NCBI RefSeq assembly: GCF_023100805.1
Contig: NZ_CP095855.1
Span: 5,187,001 to 5,251,000, forward strand
Direction of reading: 5' to 3'
DNA from: Chitinophaga filiformis
GTDB taxonomy: Bacteria > Bacteroidota > Bacteroidia > Chitinophagales > Chitinophagaceae
Length of the DNA stretch: 64,000 nt
Under the pieces are notes generated by a model. The model worked only from the letters and a program-made list of their open reading frames with translations. It ran no database searches and was not told the DNA's origin. Both the position numbers and the translations under genes were made by a program. Shown here in pieces: positions 1-9,584 of the stretch (its first letter is position 1; each line of letters starts with the position of its first letter).

Positions 1-1458
1 CCTGTCTTTCAGGTAAGGCGAGTAGATGTTCGTAATGGGGCTGTTACAATCCCATTTCAGGTAAGCCAGTTGCGGATTCTCGGTCATCAGATGGTCTACC
101 ACGTTGAACACATGCTCCTGCACTGCCGGATTACTGAGATCGAGTACCAGCTGATTACGGAAATAAAAATGCTCGCGGTTAGGCAGCAGGATCACCCAGT
201 CGGGGTGTTTCTCAAAGAGCTCACTTTTAGGATTCACCATTTCCGGCTCTATCCAGATACCGAACTTCACGCCGGTCTTAACGGCAGCCTTTACCAATGC
301 GGGCACGCCATTTGGCAGTTTATTCGCCGTCGGCTGCCAGTCGCCCAGGCCCTGCGTATCGCTGTGACGTGGGTACTTGTTACCAAACCATCCATCATCC
401 AGCAGGAACATATCTGCCCCGAGGAATTTGGTCTCTTCTATCAGGCCTTCCAGTTTCGTTTCATTGAAATCAAAACCGGTAGACTCCCAGTTGTTCAGGA
501 GGGTAAGACGGTCGCCGTTACCATCTTTCAGCTGGTAGTTACGCGCCCAGCGGTGCAAATCGCGGCTACCTTTGCCGGTACCCTGGTTACTCAATGTAAA
601 GATGAAAGCAGGGGTAGTAAATGTTTTTCCCGGATCCAGCGTATAATCTGAAGCGTAGGGATTGATGCCGGAGATCACGCGCAGGTTGTTCTCGTTATCT
701 ACTTCGAAGGTGAAACGGAAGTTGCCTGTCCAGGCCAGTGTACCCATTAGCACCTGTCCTTCGTTTTCACGGGCAGTCTCACCCAGTCCTACGGTAAAGA
801 ATGGAGACACATGCATATCAGCGCGGGCGCCCAGTTTTGTATCCACCTCTTTTTTACCGAAGGTCAGTCGGGTAGTGCTCATATTCACTTCCCTGGCCCA
901 GTCGCCGCTGAACTCTGTGAGGAAGTATTGCGCACGTTTCCAGTACAGCATAGAGGAGGCATAACGGCTGATATTTACAGCCTGTTTCTCGTTGTGGCTG
1001 ATCTCCGTCCAGGACTGGATGATATTATCTTTTGCATAGGCCCTGTAGTAAAGTTTCACCTGCACAGGGTACAGCTGATCCTTTAAAATGATCACGGTTT
1101 CGGTAACCCCGTCTGCTATTTTCTTTTCGGTATGGGACACGTACTGCAATACAGAAGCCATATTGCCATCATTATGCCTGATGCCAAAGGCGGGTTCGAA
1201 GTAGGTATCTGTACCGGATACAGGGTATACTTCCCATGCCTGGCCATCGTTTTTGGACTTCATCTTAGCACTGAGATGCGTATAGTCGTCCGGAGACGAC
1301 AGGCGTGGTCCCAGGTACAATTGAAAGAGGCGGCCGTTCTGTGCGGTCTGCAATACGAGCGCTGTTTCATTGGTGGAGATATGTATGGTCTCCGCCTGAA
1401 CTGCTGTATAGGTTACAACAACCAGGATAAACAAAATGGATAATATCTTCTTCCTCAT
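1..1458 (-). CDS. GH36 alpha-galactosidase, 3' part cut by window edge
   Basis: This is a retaining alpha-galactosidase of family GH36 (clan GH-D), expected to remove terminal alpha-1,6-galactose from raffinose-type sugars or galactomannan in the periplasm. The first 486 codons are visible. The start gives MRKKILSILFILVVVTYT and a cleavable signal peptide of about 22 residues. A beta-sandwich N-domain is followed by the TIM barrel with LLDDGWFG, LGDWQP, GIWIEPEMVNP and YLKWDCN. The Asp of KWDCN (about residue 470) is the expected nucleophile. The acid/base residue and C-terminal domain lie beyond the left edge. It is the promoter-distal visible gene of the minus-strand susC-susD-GH27-GH36 locus, 61 bp after the GH27-like gene. 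The family is secure; the exact substrate is inferred. Confidence 0.9.
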   Translation of the reverse strand, partial: MRKKILSILFILVVVTYTAVQAETIHISTNETALVLQTAQNGRLFQLYLGPRLSSPDDYTHLSAKMKSKNDGQAWEVYPVSGTDTYFEPAFGIRHNDGNMASVLQYVSHTEKKIADGVTETVIILKDQLYPVQVKLYYRAYAKDNIIQSWTEISHNEKQAVNISRYASSMLYWKRAQYFLTEFSGDWAREVNMSTTRLTFGKKEVDTKLGARADMHVSPFFTVGLGETARENEGQVLMGTLAWTGNFRFTFEVDNENNLRVISGINPYASDYTLDPGKTFTTPAFIFTLSNQGTGKGSRDLHRWARNYQLKDGNGDRLTLLNNWESTGFDFNETKLEGLIEETKFLGADMFLLDDGWFGNKYPRHSDTQGLGDWQPTANKLPNGVPALVKAAVKTGVKFGIWIEPEMVNPKSELFEKHPDWVILLPNREHFYFRNQLVLDLSNPAVQEHVFNVVDHLMTENPQLAYLKWDCNSPITNIYSPYLKDR

Positions 1459-1468
1459 TGATACAATT

Positions 1469-1561
1469 TATTGCTTATTGATTTTCAGGAAACGAATGTC
1501 TGTCAGTGAAATATATTGCTTATTTTCTATTTATTTTAAGGAAACGAACATCTTTTGCCGG
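1469..1561 (-). repeat. imperfect 52-bp tandem duplication of a glycosidase gene 3' end
   Basis: Two similar segments lie 52 bp apart. The upstream one is the real end of the GH27-like gene and encodes DVRFLKINRK plus stop. The second, between the two glycosidase genes, encodes DIRFLKINKQ plus stop in another frame. It looks like the scar of a tandem gene duplication followed by deletion, or of recombination with a paralogue. Seen directly in the sequence; the history is inferred. Confidence 0.6.
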
Positions 1562-3517
1562 AATATTGATCGTATCCGCAGCGTCTATGTCAGTATGTGA
1601 CCAAAGGTCGCGCACTGTATAGAGCTTATGGGGATCAAGCCCCAGTCTTTGCAATGGCAGCTGCGTACTACGGGCATTTTCGGTGTAATTGAAAACGGCG
1701 TAATAGGTATTGCCTTTCGCATCCGTAAATGTGAACTGGTCTTCGGAGCGTTCCCCGGTACCTTCCACGGGACGGAAGCTGCGGCCCATGGCGGCAGCAT
1801 TTACTTCGGCATTGGTCAGGAACTGCCGGGCTTTCGCCTTACCTTCTTCGCTGCCACCTTTACTGAAGTCGTCTCCGGAGATAAACAATCCCGTGATAAC
1901 GGCGGAGGTAACACGGGCACGGTTCTCCCCTTCTGAAGCCTGTTGCAGCACCACATGATCGGCATCATTGAAACGGTAGATCTTATTGATCCACCAACCA
2001 TAGGAAACTGCATTCAGGGTGTACTCAGTATCCTTGATCTTGTTCCAGGCATCGCAGGCTATGCGGCGAGACTGGGCATACTGAGCGGGAAATATTGGTG
2101 CAATGGAGAGGTTAATGTACATATTGCCGAAGTATTTATCCAGCAGCTGCATACCGTAGTTGTAAGCCGCAATACCGGATCTTACCTGGGGATTGTACCA
2201 CTTATCTGCGTTAATAGCGCCATGCGCCATAAAGTCAACTTTTACATACTGAAAGCCACAACGATGAAAGAGAGCAGCTACTTTCTTCATGCGCTCTTCA
2301 ATAGCCGGATGCGTAGGGTCGATGGCATAAGCCCCGTCCAGGTCCTGCGGCTGGCCATTCGCATACAGGTACACATCTTTGAACTTATACTGCGGCGCTT
2401 CTTTTATATCCGACTCCGGGCGTTTACCCCAGTCGGTAAAAGGCGTCCAGTATATGCCGGCCATCTGGCCATTAGCTTTGCAGTGCTTTACGAAGTCTTT
2501 CAACTGTTCTTCCGTAAAACGGTCCCAACCGGAGTCCAGTCCAATCACCAGTTCTCCGTCGCTGTTCACAAAATGATGATTCTGCAGGTTGTCATGGAAG
2601 AAGTCAGACACTTCCAAAGCCTTCTCATAGCTGATATTGAACTGCAATACGCCCCAGCTGTTCCATCCCATTGGCAGGGCTTTGTTCCAGGCTCTAGGAG
2701 GAGCGATGGCAGCGTTGGCGGTTCCGTAGGCATCCATACCTGCACGCCAGTCGCTGAAGACGCCGAGCATCACCTTAGGCGATCTGATAACACGCCCTTC
2801 ACGTGCACCATGCGGCAGGATGTCGCGGGTAGTAGAATCAGCAATGCCCCCGAAGCAGGTCAATGTATATGCAGCGCCATCCTTATTCATGATCACGGCC
2901 GATTTCCAGAAGTCGTGCTCCACCGAACCTACCACTACGCCTCTACGGCTATTGCCATTGAAAACGGCAGTGGCTTCGTAGCTGGTGAGAGAAGAGAAAT
3001 TCAAGGGGTGTGACTGAAAGCGGATCCACTTATCATTGTCGAAGGGAATGAACAGTGCGCGGTTGTCGCCCTTGCCCAATACCGGTGTCACATCTGCCAG
3101 GTTCACCGGCGCCATATAATTGGAAGCGATGTTGCCGGAAGCTGCTTCCAAAGTAAAATCGGTAAGCAGGTAGTCTTTACCCGGGTATTGGTAGAAAGAC
3201 TGTACCAGGGTAGGCAGTTTTTCATCCTTATAAGTCACCTGGATCATTGTTCCTTTGCCGAATACATCTTTCAGTGCTTTCACTGCCTGTACGCCATTGG
3301 CATAATCTTTTGTCGTGATCAGTTTTCCATTCCATTTGTAGGAAGCATACAACAGAAAATCGACATTTCCTGCCGGGCGTGTAAGGTGCAGGACCTTAGT
3401 GTTTTTGTCGTATACGATCTTCCAGCCGGGCGGCGTAGCAGCATGAGCTACGTGCAACCATAAAAGCGCTGTCACCGCTAATAGCATGTGCGGGACTATT
3501 TTAAGCTTCTTCCTCAT
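1520..3517 (-). CDS. GH27-like alpha-galactosidase (clan GH-D), exported
   Basis: Predicted exported glycoside hydrolase of 665 residues acting on alpha-galactosides. A signal peptide ends near LHVAHA (residue 26). An N-terminal beta-sandwich of about 270 residues precedes the barrel, which opens with the GH27 hallmark PMGWNSWG (283-289). YVKVDFMAHG places the probable nucleophile at Asp428. A second Asp in RRIACDAW (about 489) is a candidate acid/base, and FISGDDF is another clan-typical segment. A C-terminal beta domain ends in DVRFLKINRK. It is longer than a minimal GH27 enzyme (about 400 residues) because of the N-domain, as in several Bacteroidota GH27 proteins. It lies between susD and the GH36 gene, so a shared alpha-galactoside substrate is likely. 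Substrate specificity (galactose versus isomalto-type) is not provable here. Confidence 0.82.
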   Translation of the reverse strand: MRKKLKIVPHMLLAVTALLWLHVAHAATPPGWKIVYDKNTKVLHLTRPAGNVDFLLYASYKWNGKLITTKDYANGVQAVKALKDVFGKGTMIQVTYKDEKLPTLVQSFYQYPGKDYLLTDFTLEAASGNIASNYMAPVNLADVTPVLGKGDNRALFIPFDNDKWIRFQSHPLNFSSLTSYEATAVFNGNSRRGVVVGSVEHDFWKSAVIMNKDGAAYTLTCFGGIADSTTRDILPHGAREGRVIRSPKVMLGVFSDWRAGMDAYGTANAAIAPPRAWNKALPMGWNSWGVLQFNISYEKALEVSDFFHDNLQNHHFVNSDGELVIGLDSGWDRFTEEQLKDFVKHCKANGQMAGIYWTPFTDWGKRPESDIKEAPQYKFKDVYLYANGQPQDLDGAYAIDPTHPAIEERMKKVAALFHRCGFQYVKVDFMAHGAINADKWYNPQVRSGIAAYNYGMQLLDKYFGNMYINLSIAPIFPAQYAQSRRIACDAWNKIKDTEYTLNAVSYGWWINKIYRFNDADHVVLQQASEGENRARVTSAVITGLFISGDDFSKGGSEEGKAKARQFLTNAEVNAAAMGRSFRPVEGTGERSEDQFTFTDAKGNTYYAVFNYTENARSTQLPLQRLGLDPHKLYTVRDLWSHTDIDAADTINIPAKDVRFLKINRK

Positions 3518-3580
3518 AATAATGATAAAAGCAGGCCCGCTGCCTGTAATCAGCGGACCTGCCTCTTTTAAAAGTAACGA

Positions 3581-5146
3581 TTAATGATAACCTTCATTCT
3601 GATCAGCAGGTGTAATATCGCCATTTAACTTCATTTCTGTATCCGGAATTGGTAACAGTACATTGAAGTTCTGTATGGTACCTGACTGTTTTGTCCATTT
3701 GTTGCGGGCCTTTACATACTCAACATATTTACCTGTACGGATCAGGTCTATGCGGCGCCAGTCTTCCGCAAAGAGTTCACGCATACGCTCGTCCATAATG
3801 GCTGTACGGAAAGCATCCTGTCCCATCGTTGTCCACTTCCTGTTGTCGGGCAGTGTACCGCCCCAGGCGCGTGTACGTACTTCGTTCACTACATTTACTG
3901 CTTCCGCTGTACGGTTTAGCTCATTGAGGCATTCTGCGTAGCATAGTTTAATATCAGCCAGGCGCAGTACCGGAATATTCTTACCGGAGTTCCACATGTT
4001 ATTGATCTTATTGTCGGCATGCTTGTCTGTGCGGAAGTCTTCATACTTCTTTACGTGCGGCATCAGCTCGTCATAGTCATTACCGAGATCTTCCCATTTA
4101 AGCGGGTCCAGGTTGGGTGTTTGACCATAGTAGGTAAAGTCGTAACGAATGGCTTCAAACCGGCGCTGGTCGCCCGGTTCCCATACTCCACCACTATCCA
4201 CGGAAGAATAGGCATATTGAGTAGGTACGATCTTATCATACCCGGAATAATAGCAACCATCTCCGAAGAACGCCTGTACAGCACGGGAACCTATCTGGAA
4301 CTGAATCTTGTTATTGTTCGGATACACGGGGCTGAACTGAAACTCCAGGATCGCTTCTGTTGTATTGGGGGTGTTATAATCCCACAGGTTCTTATAAGGC
4401 ACCAGGGAGTAATCACCCATCATCTTCTCGAAACAGGCAGCGGCCTTTGAGAAGTCGCGCAGCCCTGTGCTTACGGGGGCAGACATATAAGCCTTACCCA
4501 ACATTGCCCATGCGGCGCCGGAGGTAGCACGACCGGGGTCATTGGTCTTCGGACAATTGTCAGCCGCACGTTGCAGGTCTGCGATAATGAAAGTCCACAC
4601 ATCTTTCAGTGGCTGGCGACGGAAACCTAATTCAGCTTCATGGTCCAGGTCACGGATAGGAATTTCGCCCCAGTACATGGCCAGCTGAAAATCGAGGAAG
4701 CCACGTATAAAGGAAGCTTCACCCACCAGTTTAGCTTCACGGGAGCCAGGTTCAACAGGCGAAGAGCTCAGGCCTTTGATGATCCTGGCAGCTTCATTCA
4801 CAATAGGCCAGCGGATACCCCATTGATTTGAGATATGGGCCAATGTGGAGTTGAGGTTACCATCGTAGCGGTCAATACCACCTTTAGCAGCATCGCTCTT
4901 CATCTGCAGGGCGCCCTGCTGGGTTTCGTCGGTACCCATCATCATAATAAGCGCCTGTTCATCGGTACGCACTGCTTTCCAGCTTGCATAAGCACCTTTA
5001 AGACTTGTTTCTACCAGGTTTACGTCGGAGTACACCTGGCTTTCATCCAGCCTGGTGGGGCTTTTCTCGTCGAGGAAATTGCTGCAGGAAGCCGAGAACA
5101 TTGCAAATCCTGCTACCAGGCTCCATGTTAATATATTGCGTTTCAT
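3581..5146 (-). CDS. SusD/RagB family glycan-binding lipoprotein
   Basis: Outer-membrane surface lipoprotein that captures oligosaccharides and acts as the lid of the SusC transporter. It has 521 residues. The lipobox is FSASC followed by SNFLDEKSPTRLDESQVYSD, a typical SusD start. TPR-like helices follow, with the characteristic late segments VLRLADIKLCYAECLNELN and FRTAIMDERMRELFAEDWRR, then LLPIPDTEMKLN near the C-terminus. It lies 20 bp downstream of the susC gene and before two alpha-galactosidases, so it probably binds an alpha-galactose-containing glycan. No unusual features. The family call is very secure; the ligand is inferred from neighbours only. Confidence 0.95.
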   Translation of the reverse strand: MKRNILTWSLVAGFAMFSASCSNFLDEKSPTRLDESQVYSDVNLVETSLKGAYASWKAVRTDEQALIMMMGTDETQQGALQMKSDAAKGGIDRYDGNLNSTLAHISNQWGIRWPIVNEAARIIKGLSSSPVEPGSREAKLVGEASFIRGFLDFQLAMYWGEIPIRDLDHEAELGFRRQPLKDVWTFIIADLQRAADNCPKTNDPGRATSGAAWAMLGKAYMSAPVSTGLRDFSKAAACFEKMMGDYSLVPYKNLWDYNTPNTTEAILEFQFSPVYPNNNKIQFQIGSRAVQAFFGDGCYYSGYDKIVPTQYAYSSVDSGGVWEPGDQRRFEAIRYDFTYYGQTPNLDPLKWEDLGNDYDELMPHVKKYEDFRTDKHADNKINNMWNSGKNIPVLRLADIKLCYAECLNELNRTAEAVNVVNEVRTRAWGGTLPDNRKWTTMGQDAFRTAIMDERMRELFAEDWRRIDLIRTGKYVEYVKARNKWTKQSGTIQNFNVLLPIPDTEMKLNGDITPADQNEGYH

Positions 5147-5166
5147 AATGATCTAACAGTTGAAGT

Positions 5167-8100
5167 TTAAAAACCTACATTCAGTCCAAATACATACGAT
5201 TTAACCGGAGGATAACCGTAGTCGCCGGTTTCCGGATCCATTCCCTTGTACTTCGTAATGCAGAACAGGTTAGAACCGGTTACATAGAAGCGCAGGTTAT
5301 TCAATTTCCAGTTGCTGAGGGTTTTTCCCGGCAGTGTGTATGAGAATGTCATTGCAGACAAGCGCAGGAAAGAAGCATTCTGGAGAGAGTAATCCAGCTC
5401 GGATGGAGCGTAGCGATTATAGCTTGTGTTAGCGATCACGCGTGGAATATCGGTATTGGTATGTTCCGGTGTCCAGCGGTTCAGCAGGTCAACGGTAGCC
5501 ATACTTTCACCGGTGCTGTTGATCAGGCCTTCATAATAGCTGCTGATCTTCTTTGCACCGTAGGAGTATGTGAACATGGCGTTCAGACCAAATGCCTTGT
5601 AATTCAGGTTAGTGGAGAAACCACCATAGAACTTAGGATCTGTCTTAGCTACTACTGTTCTGTCGTATTGATCCACCACTTTATCTGGCACACCGTTCGG
5701 TCCGGAAATATCTTTTGCGAAGAGATCGCCGGGATTTACAGTCTTGCCATTATAATTTATACCATCCCATTCCTTACGGTTAGATTCCTGCGCGATACCA
5801 CCTGAAACGTATGTGTAGACGGTATGCAGTGACTTACCGAGGAAGACGTTATTCTCACGCTGTATGACGTTCTCGTTGATGTTATAGATCTCGGTAGCAT
5901 TACCATACAGTTTGGTTACCTTATTCTTATCGAAGGAGATGTTGCCGGATACGGTCCAGTTGAAATCCTTCTTCTGGATCACTTCCCCAATTACAGAGAA
6001 CTCCATTCCCCTGTTATTGACACGCCCGATATTAGCCCACTGTTTGGTATAACCGGTGGTGGTAGCCAGGGAGCGGTCCAGCAGGAGGTTATCGTTGTTG
6101 ATGTCGAAGAAGTCGGCAGTAAAGAGCAATCTTGATTTAAAGAAGCCTACGTTCAGACCGATGTTGCTTTGTTTTTGTTTTTCCCAGGTAATATTAGGAT
6201 TACCGCGACGACCATCATTGGCGATCAGGGCATTACCGTTATCAATCCTGGAACCGTAAAGCGTCTGGTATGCGTAATTACCGATATCCTGGTTACCCAC
6301 CACGCCATATCCAATACGCAGTTTTAACTGGTCGAACAGGGTTACATCTTTCATGAAATCTTCTCTTGTCACATCCCATGCAGCAGATACTGATGGGAAG
6401 ACACCCCAGCGGTGTCCGGCAGCGAAACGGGAGGAGCCGTCGTAACGCGCAGTAGCAGTTAAGTGATATTTATCTTTATAGCTATAGTTTACGCGGCCAA
6501 TGAAAGACATCAGGGAATAGGCGTAGAAGTCGGAACCGAGTACCGACTTCTCGATTGCGGCAGCACCACCCAGGTCATTATATCCCAGGTCATCGCTGGC
6601 GAAACGGTCGCCCTGTGCTTTGGTATAGTTAGAAGAACGCTTGCTGGAGCTGGTACCTACCAAGGCAGTGAATTTGTGATCATTTGCGATGGTAGTGTTG
6701 TAAGTCAGGGTGTTATCCCATTGCCAGTAAGTATCGCTCCATCTTTCGTGTTTAGCGCGTGCATCGCCATTGTAGTGACGAACAGCTTCCTGGATATTAT
6801 GCGGCGTGAACTCGAACCAGTCCTGTGCGCCGTAGTCCAGCGAGTAGCTGGAACGGAAGTCCAGTCCTTTTATCGGGTTGATGTTGATATAGTTGGCAGT
6901 GGTTACACGGTTACGTGCCCTGTCGCGCTGCATCAGCAATGAGTTGAAAGGGTTGAAGTCATTGTTGTTCTGCTCTCCGTGTGAACGGTAGTAGATAGTC
7001 AGGTAATCGGGCGTAAAACGGGTAGCCGGGTCGCGGTAGGGCGCATAGTCCAGCAATGGGTTGGCATTCAGGGCCTTGCCGTATACATCATCGGAAGGGA
7101 TCTGATCGTTGATGCGGGTGAAGCCGGTATTGGTACCCACTTTCAGCCATTTCTTCACATTGTATTCAGCGTTGAAACGACCGGTGTATTTATTCTGTTT
7201 GGTATTTTCCACTACGCCTTTGTTACCCGCATAACCGAGGCTCAGGTAAAACACCCCCCTGTCGGAACCACCGGAGAAGCTCACCGCATGGTTCTGCTGC
7301 AGTCCTGTACGGGTCACCTGGTCCAGCCAGTTGAAGCTTTGTTTCTTATTGTAGGTATCGAACTCCTGGTTAGAGAAGGCAATATTAGTCTTCATCAGGG
7401 TATTGTCGATATAATCCTGGCGATTCGCATTCGGATTGTCTTTCAGGTAACCATTTGCATAAGCGTCTATGCGCAGATCGAATAGCTGCTGAGCGCTCAT
7501 GGTTTTAGGGATGCGTGTGAAATCGGAGGTACCGAACCAGGCATCGTAGGTAACGAGTCCATCTCCTCCCCTGCGCTGACCTTTCTTAGTCGTGATCACT
7601 ACCACACCGTTGGCGCCACGGGAACCGTAGAGCGCTGTGGCAGATGCGTCTTTGAGCACCTGTATGGAAGCGACATCGTTTACGTTCACAGAGTTGAAAC
7701 CACCCTGGTTGTTTTCCATGATCACACCGTCCACTACATAGATAGGGGAAGAACCGGCGTTAATGGTGTTCAGACCGCGGATCCTGATGGTTGCATCGTC
7801 GCTGGGACGTGTGCCGGCACTAACGAACACACCGGCAGCGTTCCCCTGTAAGGCCTGGTTAATGTTGGTCACAGGTCTTTCCAACAGTTTTTTGGAATCG
7901 ACTGTTGCAATAGAACCCGTCAGGTCAGACTTTTTCATGCTGGCGCCGACTACCACTACTTCGTCTACGATAGCGGTGGCTTGTTGCATTTTGACGTTCA
8001 GCGCTGTGAAGCTGGTAAAGGGAACGGTTTGTGTTTCGAAACCTAAGAAGCTGAATTCCAGTGCGCCTTTGCTACTTTCAGCAGCCAGGGAGAATGCGCC

Positions 8101-8304
8101 CTGGATGTCGGTAACAGTACCGGTTTTCGTGCCGGTCAGCTTCACCGATACACCGGGAAGTGGTTCTCCTTTTGTGTCGGTAACTTTACCGGAAATTCTG
8201 CCGCTTTGGGCAAAAACGGACACTGAGCCGGTCAGCATGGCTATGATGCATAGGAGCGACCATAGCCTCTTGGAAGCATTTTTTACATGCATAACGTGAA
8301 GCAT
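5167..8304 (-). CDS. SusC/RagA family TonB-dependent outer-membrane transporter
   Basis: Imports oligosaccharides across the outer membrane using TonB-ExbBD energy, paired with the SusD lid. It has about 1,041-1,045 residues. A signal peptide ends near SVFAQ, a carboxypeptidase-regulatory-like domain covers roughly 35-110 (GRISGKVTDTKGEPLPGVSV), and a TonB-box-like DEVVVVG lies at 114-120. A plug follows with IRIRGLNTINAGSSPIYVVDG and DASATALYGSRGANGVVVITTKKG, then a long beta-barrel ending in GLNVGF. No STN (secretin/TonB short N-terminal) domain precedes the plug, so it is probably not coupled to an anti-sigma factor. Two in-frame Mets exist; the one four codons in (MHVKNASKR, at 8292) gives a more usual signal peptide. 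It is first in the operon, about 190 nt from a consensus promoter. Confidence 0.96.
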   Translation of the reverse strand: MLHVMHVKNASKRLWSLLCIIAMLTGSVSVFAQSGRISGKVTDTKGEPLPGVSVKLTGTKTGTVTDIQGAFSLAAESSKGALEFSFLGFETQTVPFTSFTALNVKMQQATAIVDEVVVVGASMKKSDLTGSIATVDSKKLLERPVTNINQALQGNAAGVFVSAGTRPSDDATIRIRGLNTINAGSSPIYVVDGVIMENNQGGFNSVNVNDVASIQVLKDASATALYGSRGANGVVVITTKKGQRRGGDGLVTYDAWFGTSDFTRIPKTMSAQQLFDLRIDAYANGYLKDNPNANRQDYIDNTLMKTNIAFSNQEFDTYNKKQSFNWLDQVTRTGLQQNHAVSFSGGSDRGVFYLSLGYAGNKGVVENTKQNKYTGRFNAEYNVKKWLKVGTNTGFTRINDQIPSDDVYGKALNANPLLDYAPYRDPATRFTPDYLTIYYRSHGEQNNNDFNPFNSLLMQRDRARNRVTTANYININPIKGLDFRSSYSLDYGAQDWFEFTPHNIQEAVRHYNGDARAKHERWSDTYWQWDNTLTYNTTIANDHKFTALVGTSSSKRSSNYTKAQGDRFASDDLGYNDLGGAAAIEKSVLGSDFYAYSLMSFIGRVNYSYKDKYHLTATARYDGSSRFAAGHRWGVFPSVSAAWDVTREDFMKDVTLFDQLKLRIGYGVVGNQDIGNYAYQTLYGSRIDNGNALIANDGRRGNPNITWEKQKQSNIGLNVGFFKSRLLFTADFFDINNDNLLLDRSLATTTGYTKQWANIGRVNNRGMEFSVIGEVIQKKDFNWTVSGNISFDKNKVTKLYGNATEIYNINENVIQRENNVFLGKSLHTVYTYVSGGIAQESNRKEWDGINYNGKTVNPGDLFAKDISGPNGVPDKVVDQYDRTVVAKTDPKFYGGFSTNLNYKAFGLNAMFTYSYGAKKISSYYEGLINSTGESMATVDLLNRWTPEHTNTDIPRVIANTSYNRYAPSELDYSLQNASFLRLSAMTFSYTLPGKTLSNWKLNNLRFYVTGSNLFCITKYKGMDPETGDYGYPPVKSYVFGLNVGF

Positions 8305-8492
8305 AAAGTGTTTGTAAAGATTCTTTTAATGACAGGTATACTGCTAGTTGACAATCTCCAATAAACGTGAAATTTGCATTTCGAAAATTCGTCCCCTTGG
8401 TGACAGAATGATGTCGACGCAATCATTAAGTCATTGATTTCCAGTACTATCTTTTAGACTTTGATTGGTTTGGTCTATTCTGGTCTACAGGA

Positions 8493-8522
8493 CAAATATA
8501 GGGTTAGTTTGGAATAATCAAA
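8493..8522 (-). promoter_or_regulatory. Bacteroidota-type sigma-70 promoter for the susCD operon
   Basis: Read on the minus strand, TTTG (8519-8522) is followed after 18 nt by TATATTTG (8493-8500), close to the Bacteroidota consensus TTTG-N19-TAnnTTTG. It lies about 190 nt upstream of the susC start, giving a long leader. No hybrid two-component or ECF sigma gene is next to the locus, so the regulator is unknown. Confidence 0.65.
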
Positions 8523-8660
8523 ATGAATTTTTTATGATTGGTAAAATTTGTGGTGAATGATAATGGAGGATTTTATGGTGGTGTTGCCTGGGTTTCGGGA
8601 AGGTTACTGATTATCGTGGCGTCAGGTGATGGAGGATTTGCTGATTTGATATTGCCTGGT

Positions 8661-8884
8661 GATTGACTCGCTTCGATTCCAGGCGGGACCAGCTCTTTGA
8701 AGATCCATGATATCGGGGTTGGGTGATTGACACGCTTCGGTTCCAGGCGGGACCAGCTCTTTGAAGATCCATGATATCGGGGTTGGGTGATTGACACGCT
8801 TCGGTTCCAGGCGGGACCAGCTCTTTGAAGATCCATGATATCGGGGTTGGGTGATTGACACACTTCGGTTCCAGGCGGGACCAC
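8661..8884. repeat. 64-bp tandem repeat, 3.5 copies
   Basis: Direct copies begin at 8661, 8725, 8789 and 8853 (the last stops after about 32 bp), each opening GATTGACACGCTTCGG and containing CAGGCGGGACCAGC and ATGATATCGGGGTTGGG. Copies differ at only one or two bases, so expansion is recent. The unit is not a multiple of three, yet the minus strand stays open in at least two frames through the array. That yields repetitive ORFs (8573-8980, 8622-9011), which I do not regard as genes. Confidence 0.9.
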
Positions 8885-9584
8885 TGGCTGTAGTTCTTTG
8901 AAGTTCCTGGACATTGAACGCCTGGATGTCGTATTGGGCAGTTGGATTTCTATAAAACTCCCGGTAGAGCGTATCGGCATACTTCAAATAACTAAGGCCA
9001 GTAGTCTCCACCCGGAACCGCCGCTGCTTCCGGGCAGACTATTTCATTCGTGGCTAACACAATTTTTATCTGTGTTCATCGCCGGCCATTTGAGTCCTGT
9101 CTTCCGCAACTTTCATCTTTATCCTTTATAGTAAGTATGTACCGCTCCTTTCTGTTCTACCCTGTTCATCTCATCCGGGTCCGCTCCAGCTTTCTAAAAA
9201 AAATAAATCACACTTACACGTATGCGGTTTTTCGTAGATAATCTTTTTTTTAAATTCAAAATTTCATATATTCACTATGTAAAGACCAATATATATCCAA
9301 TAAAATGTTCTCTCCTTGAAACCCTGGTTTCAAGCACCAGATTCCGTGAAATTGATATACTATTAAATTTGCTGACTATGCCCTGAGCCTATATCCTGAG
9401 AATGGACCAGTAAAGACAGATCTGCCGACTACCACAAATATTATTTCTTTCCACGTCTGGCTGGTCAGGCCAGTCTAATACCAATACGGCAGCGTGCGAG
9501 CTTTCCCGGGCAGAAGTCTATAATCCACATAAGCGATCTACTGAAATTGACAATACATACCTGGCCTTCGTACATTAATATTAC
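8885..9584. other. gene-free region between repeats
   Basis: About 700 bp without a convincing gene on either strand. Minus-strand codons just upstream of the repeat (about 8896-9010) read KYADTLYREFYRNP then AQYDIQAFNVQELQ, which has protein-like composition and may be a remnant, but I cannot assign it. The remainder is AT-rich with no hairpin or promoter I would defend. Confidence 0.5.

Noticed and set aside
1943..3013. 356-codon plus-strand ORF opposite the GH27-like gene
   Set aside because: Antisense shadow of a well-supported glycosidase frame; no motif of its own.
8573..9011. Two long minus-strand ORFs with repeating peptide (GPAWNRS / SKSW type)
   Set aside because: They are produced by the 64-bp tandem repeat, which is open in more than one frame on this strand. 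No promoter, start context or conserved domain, and the peptide changes frame from copy to copy.
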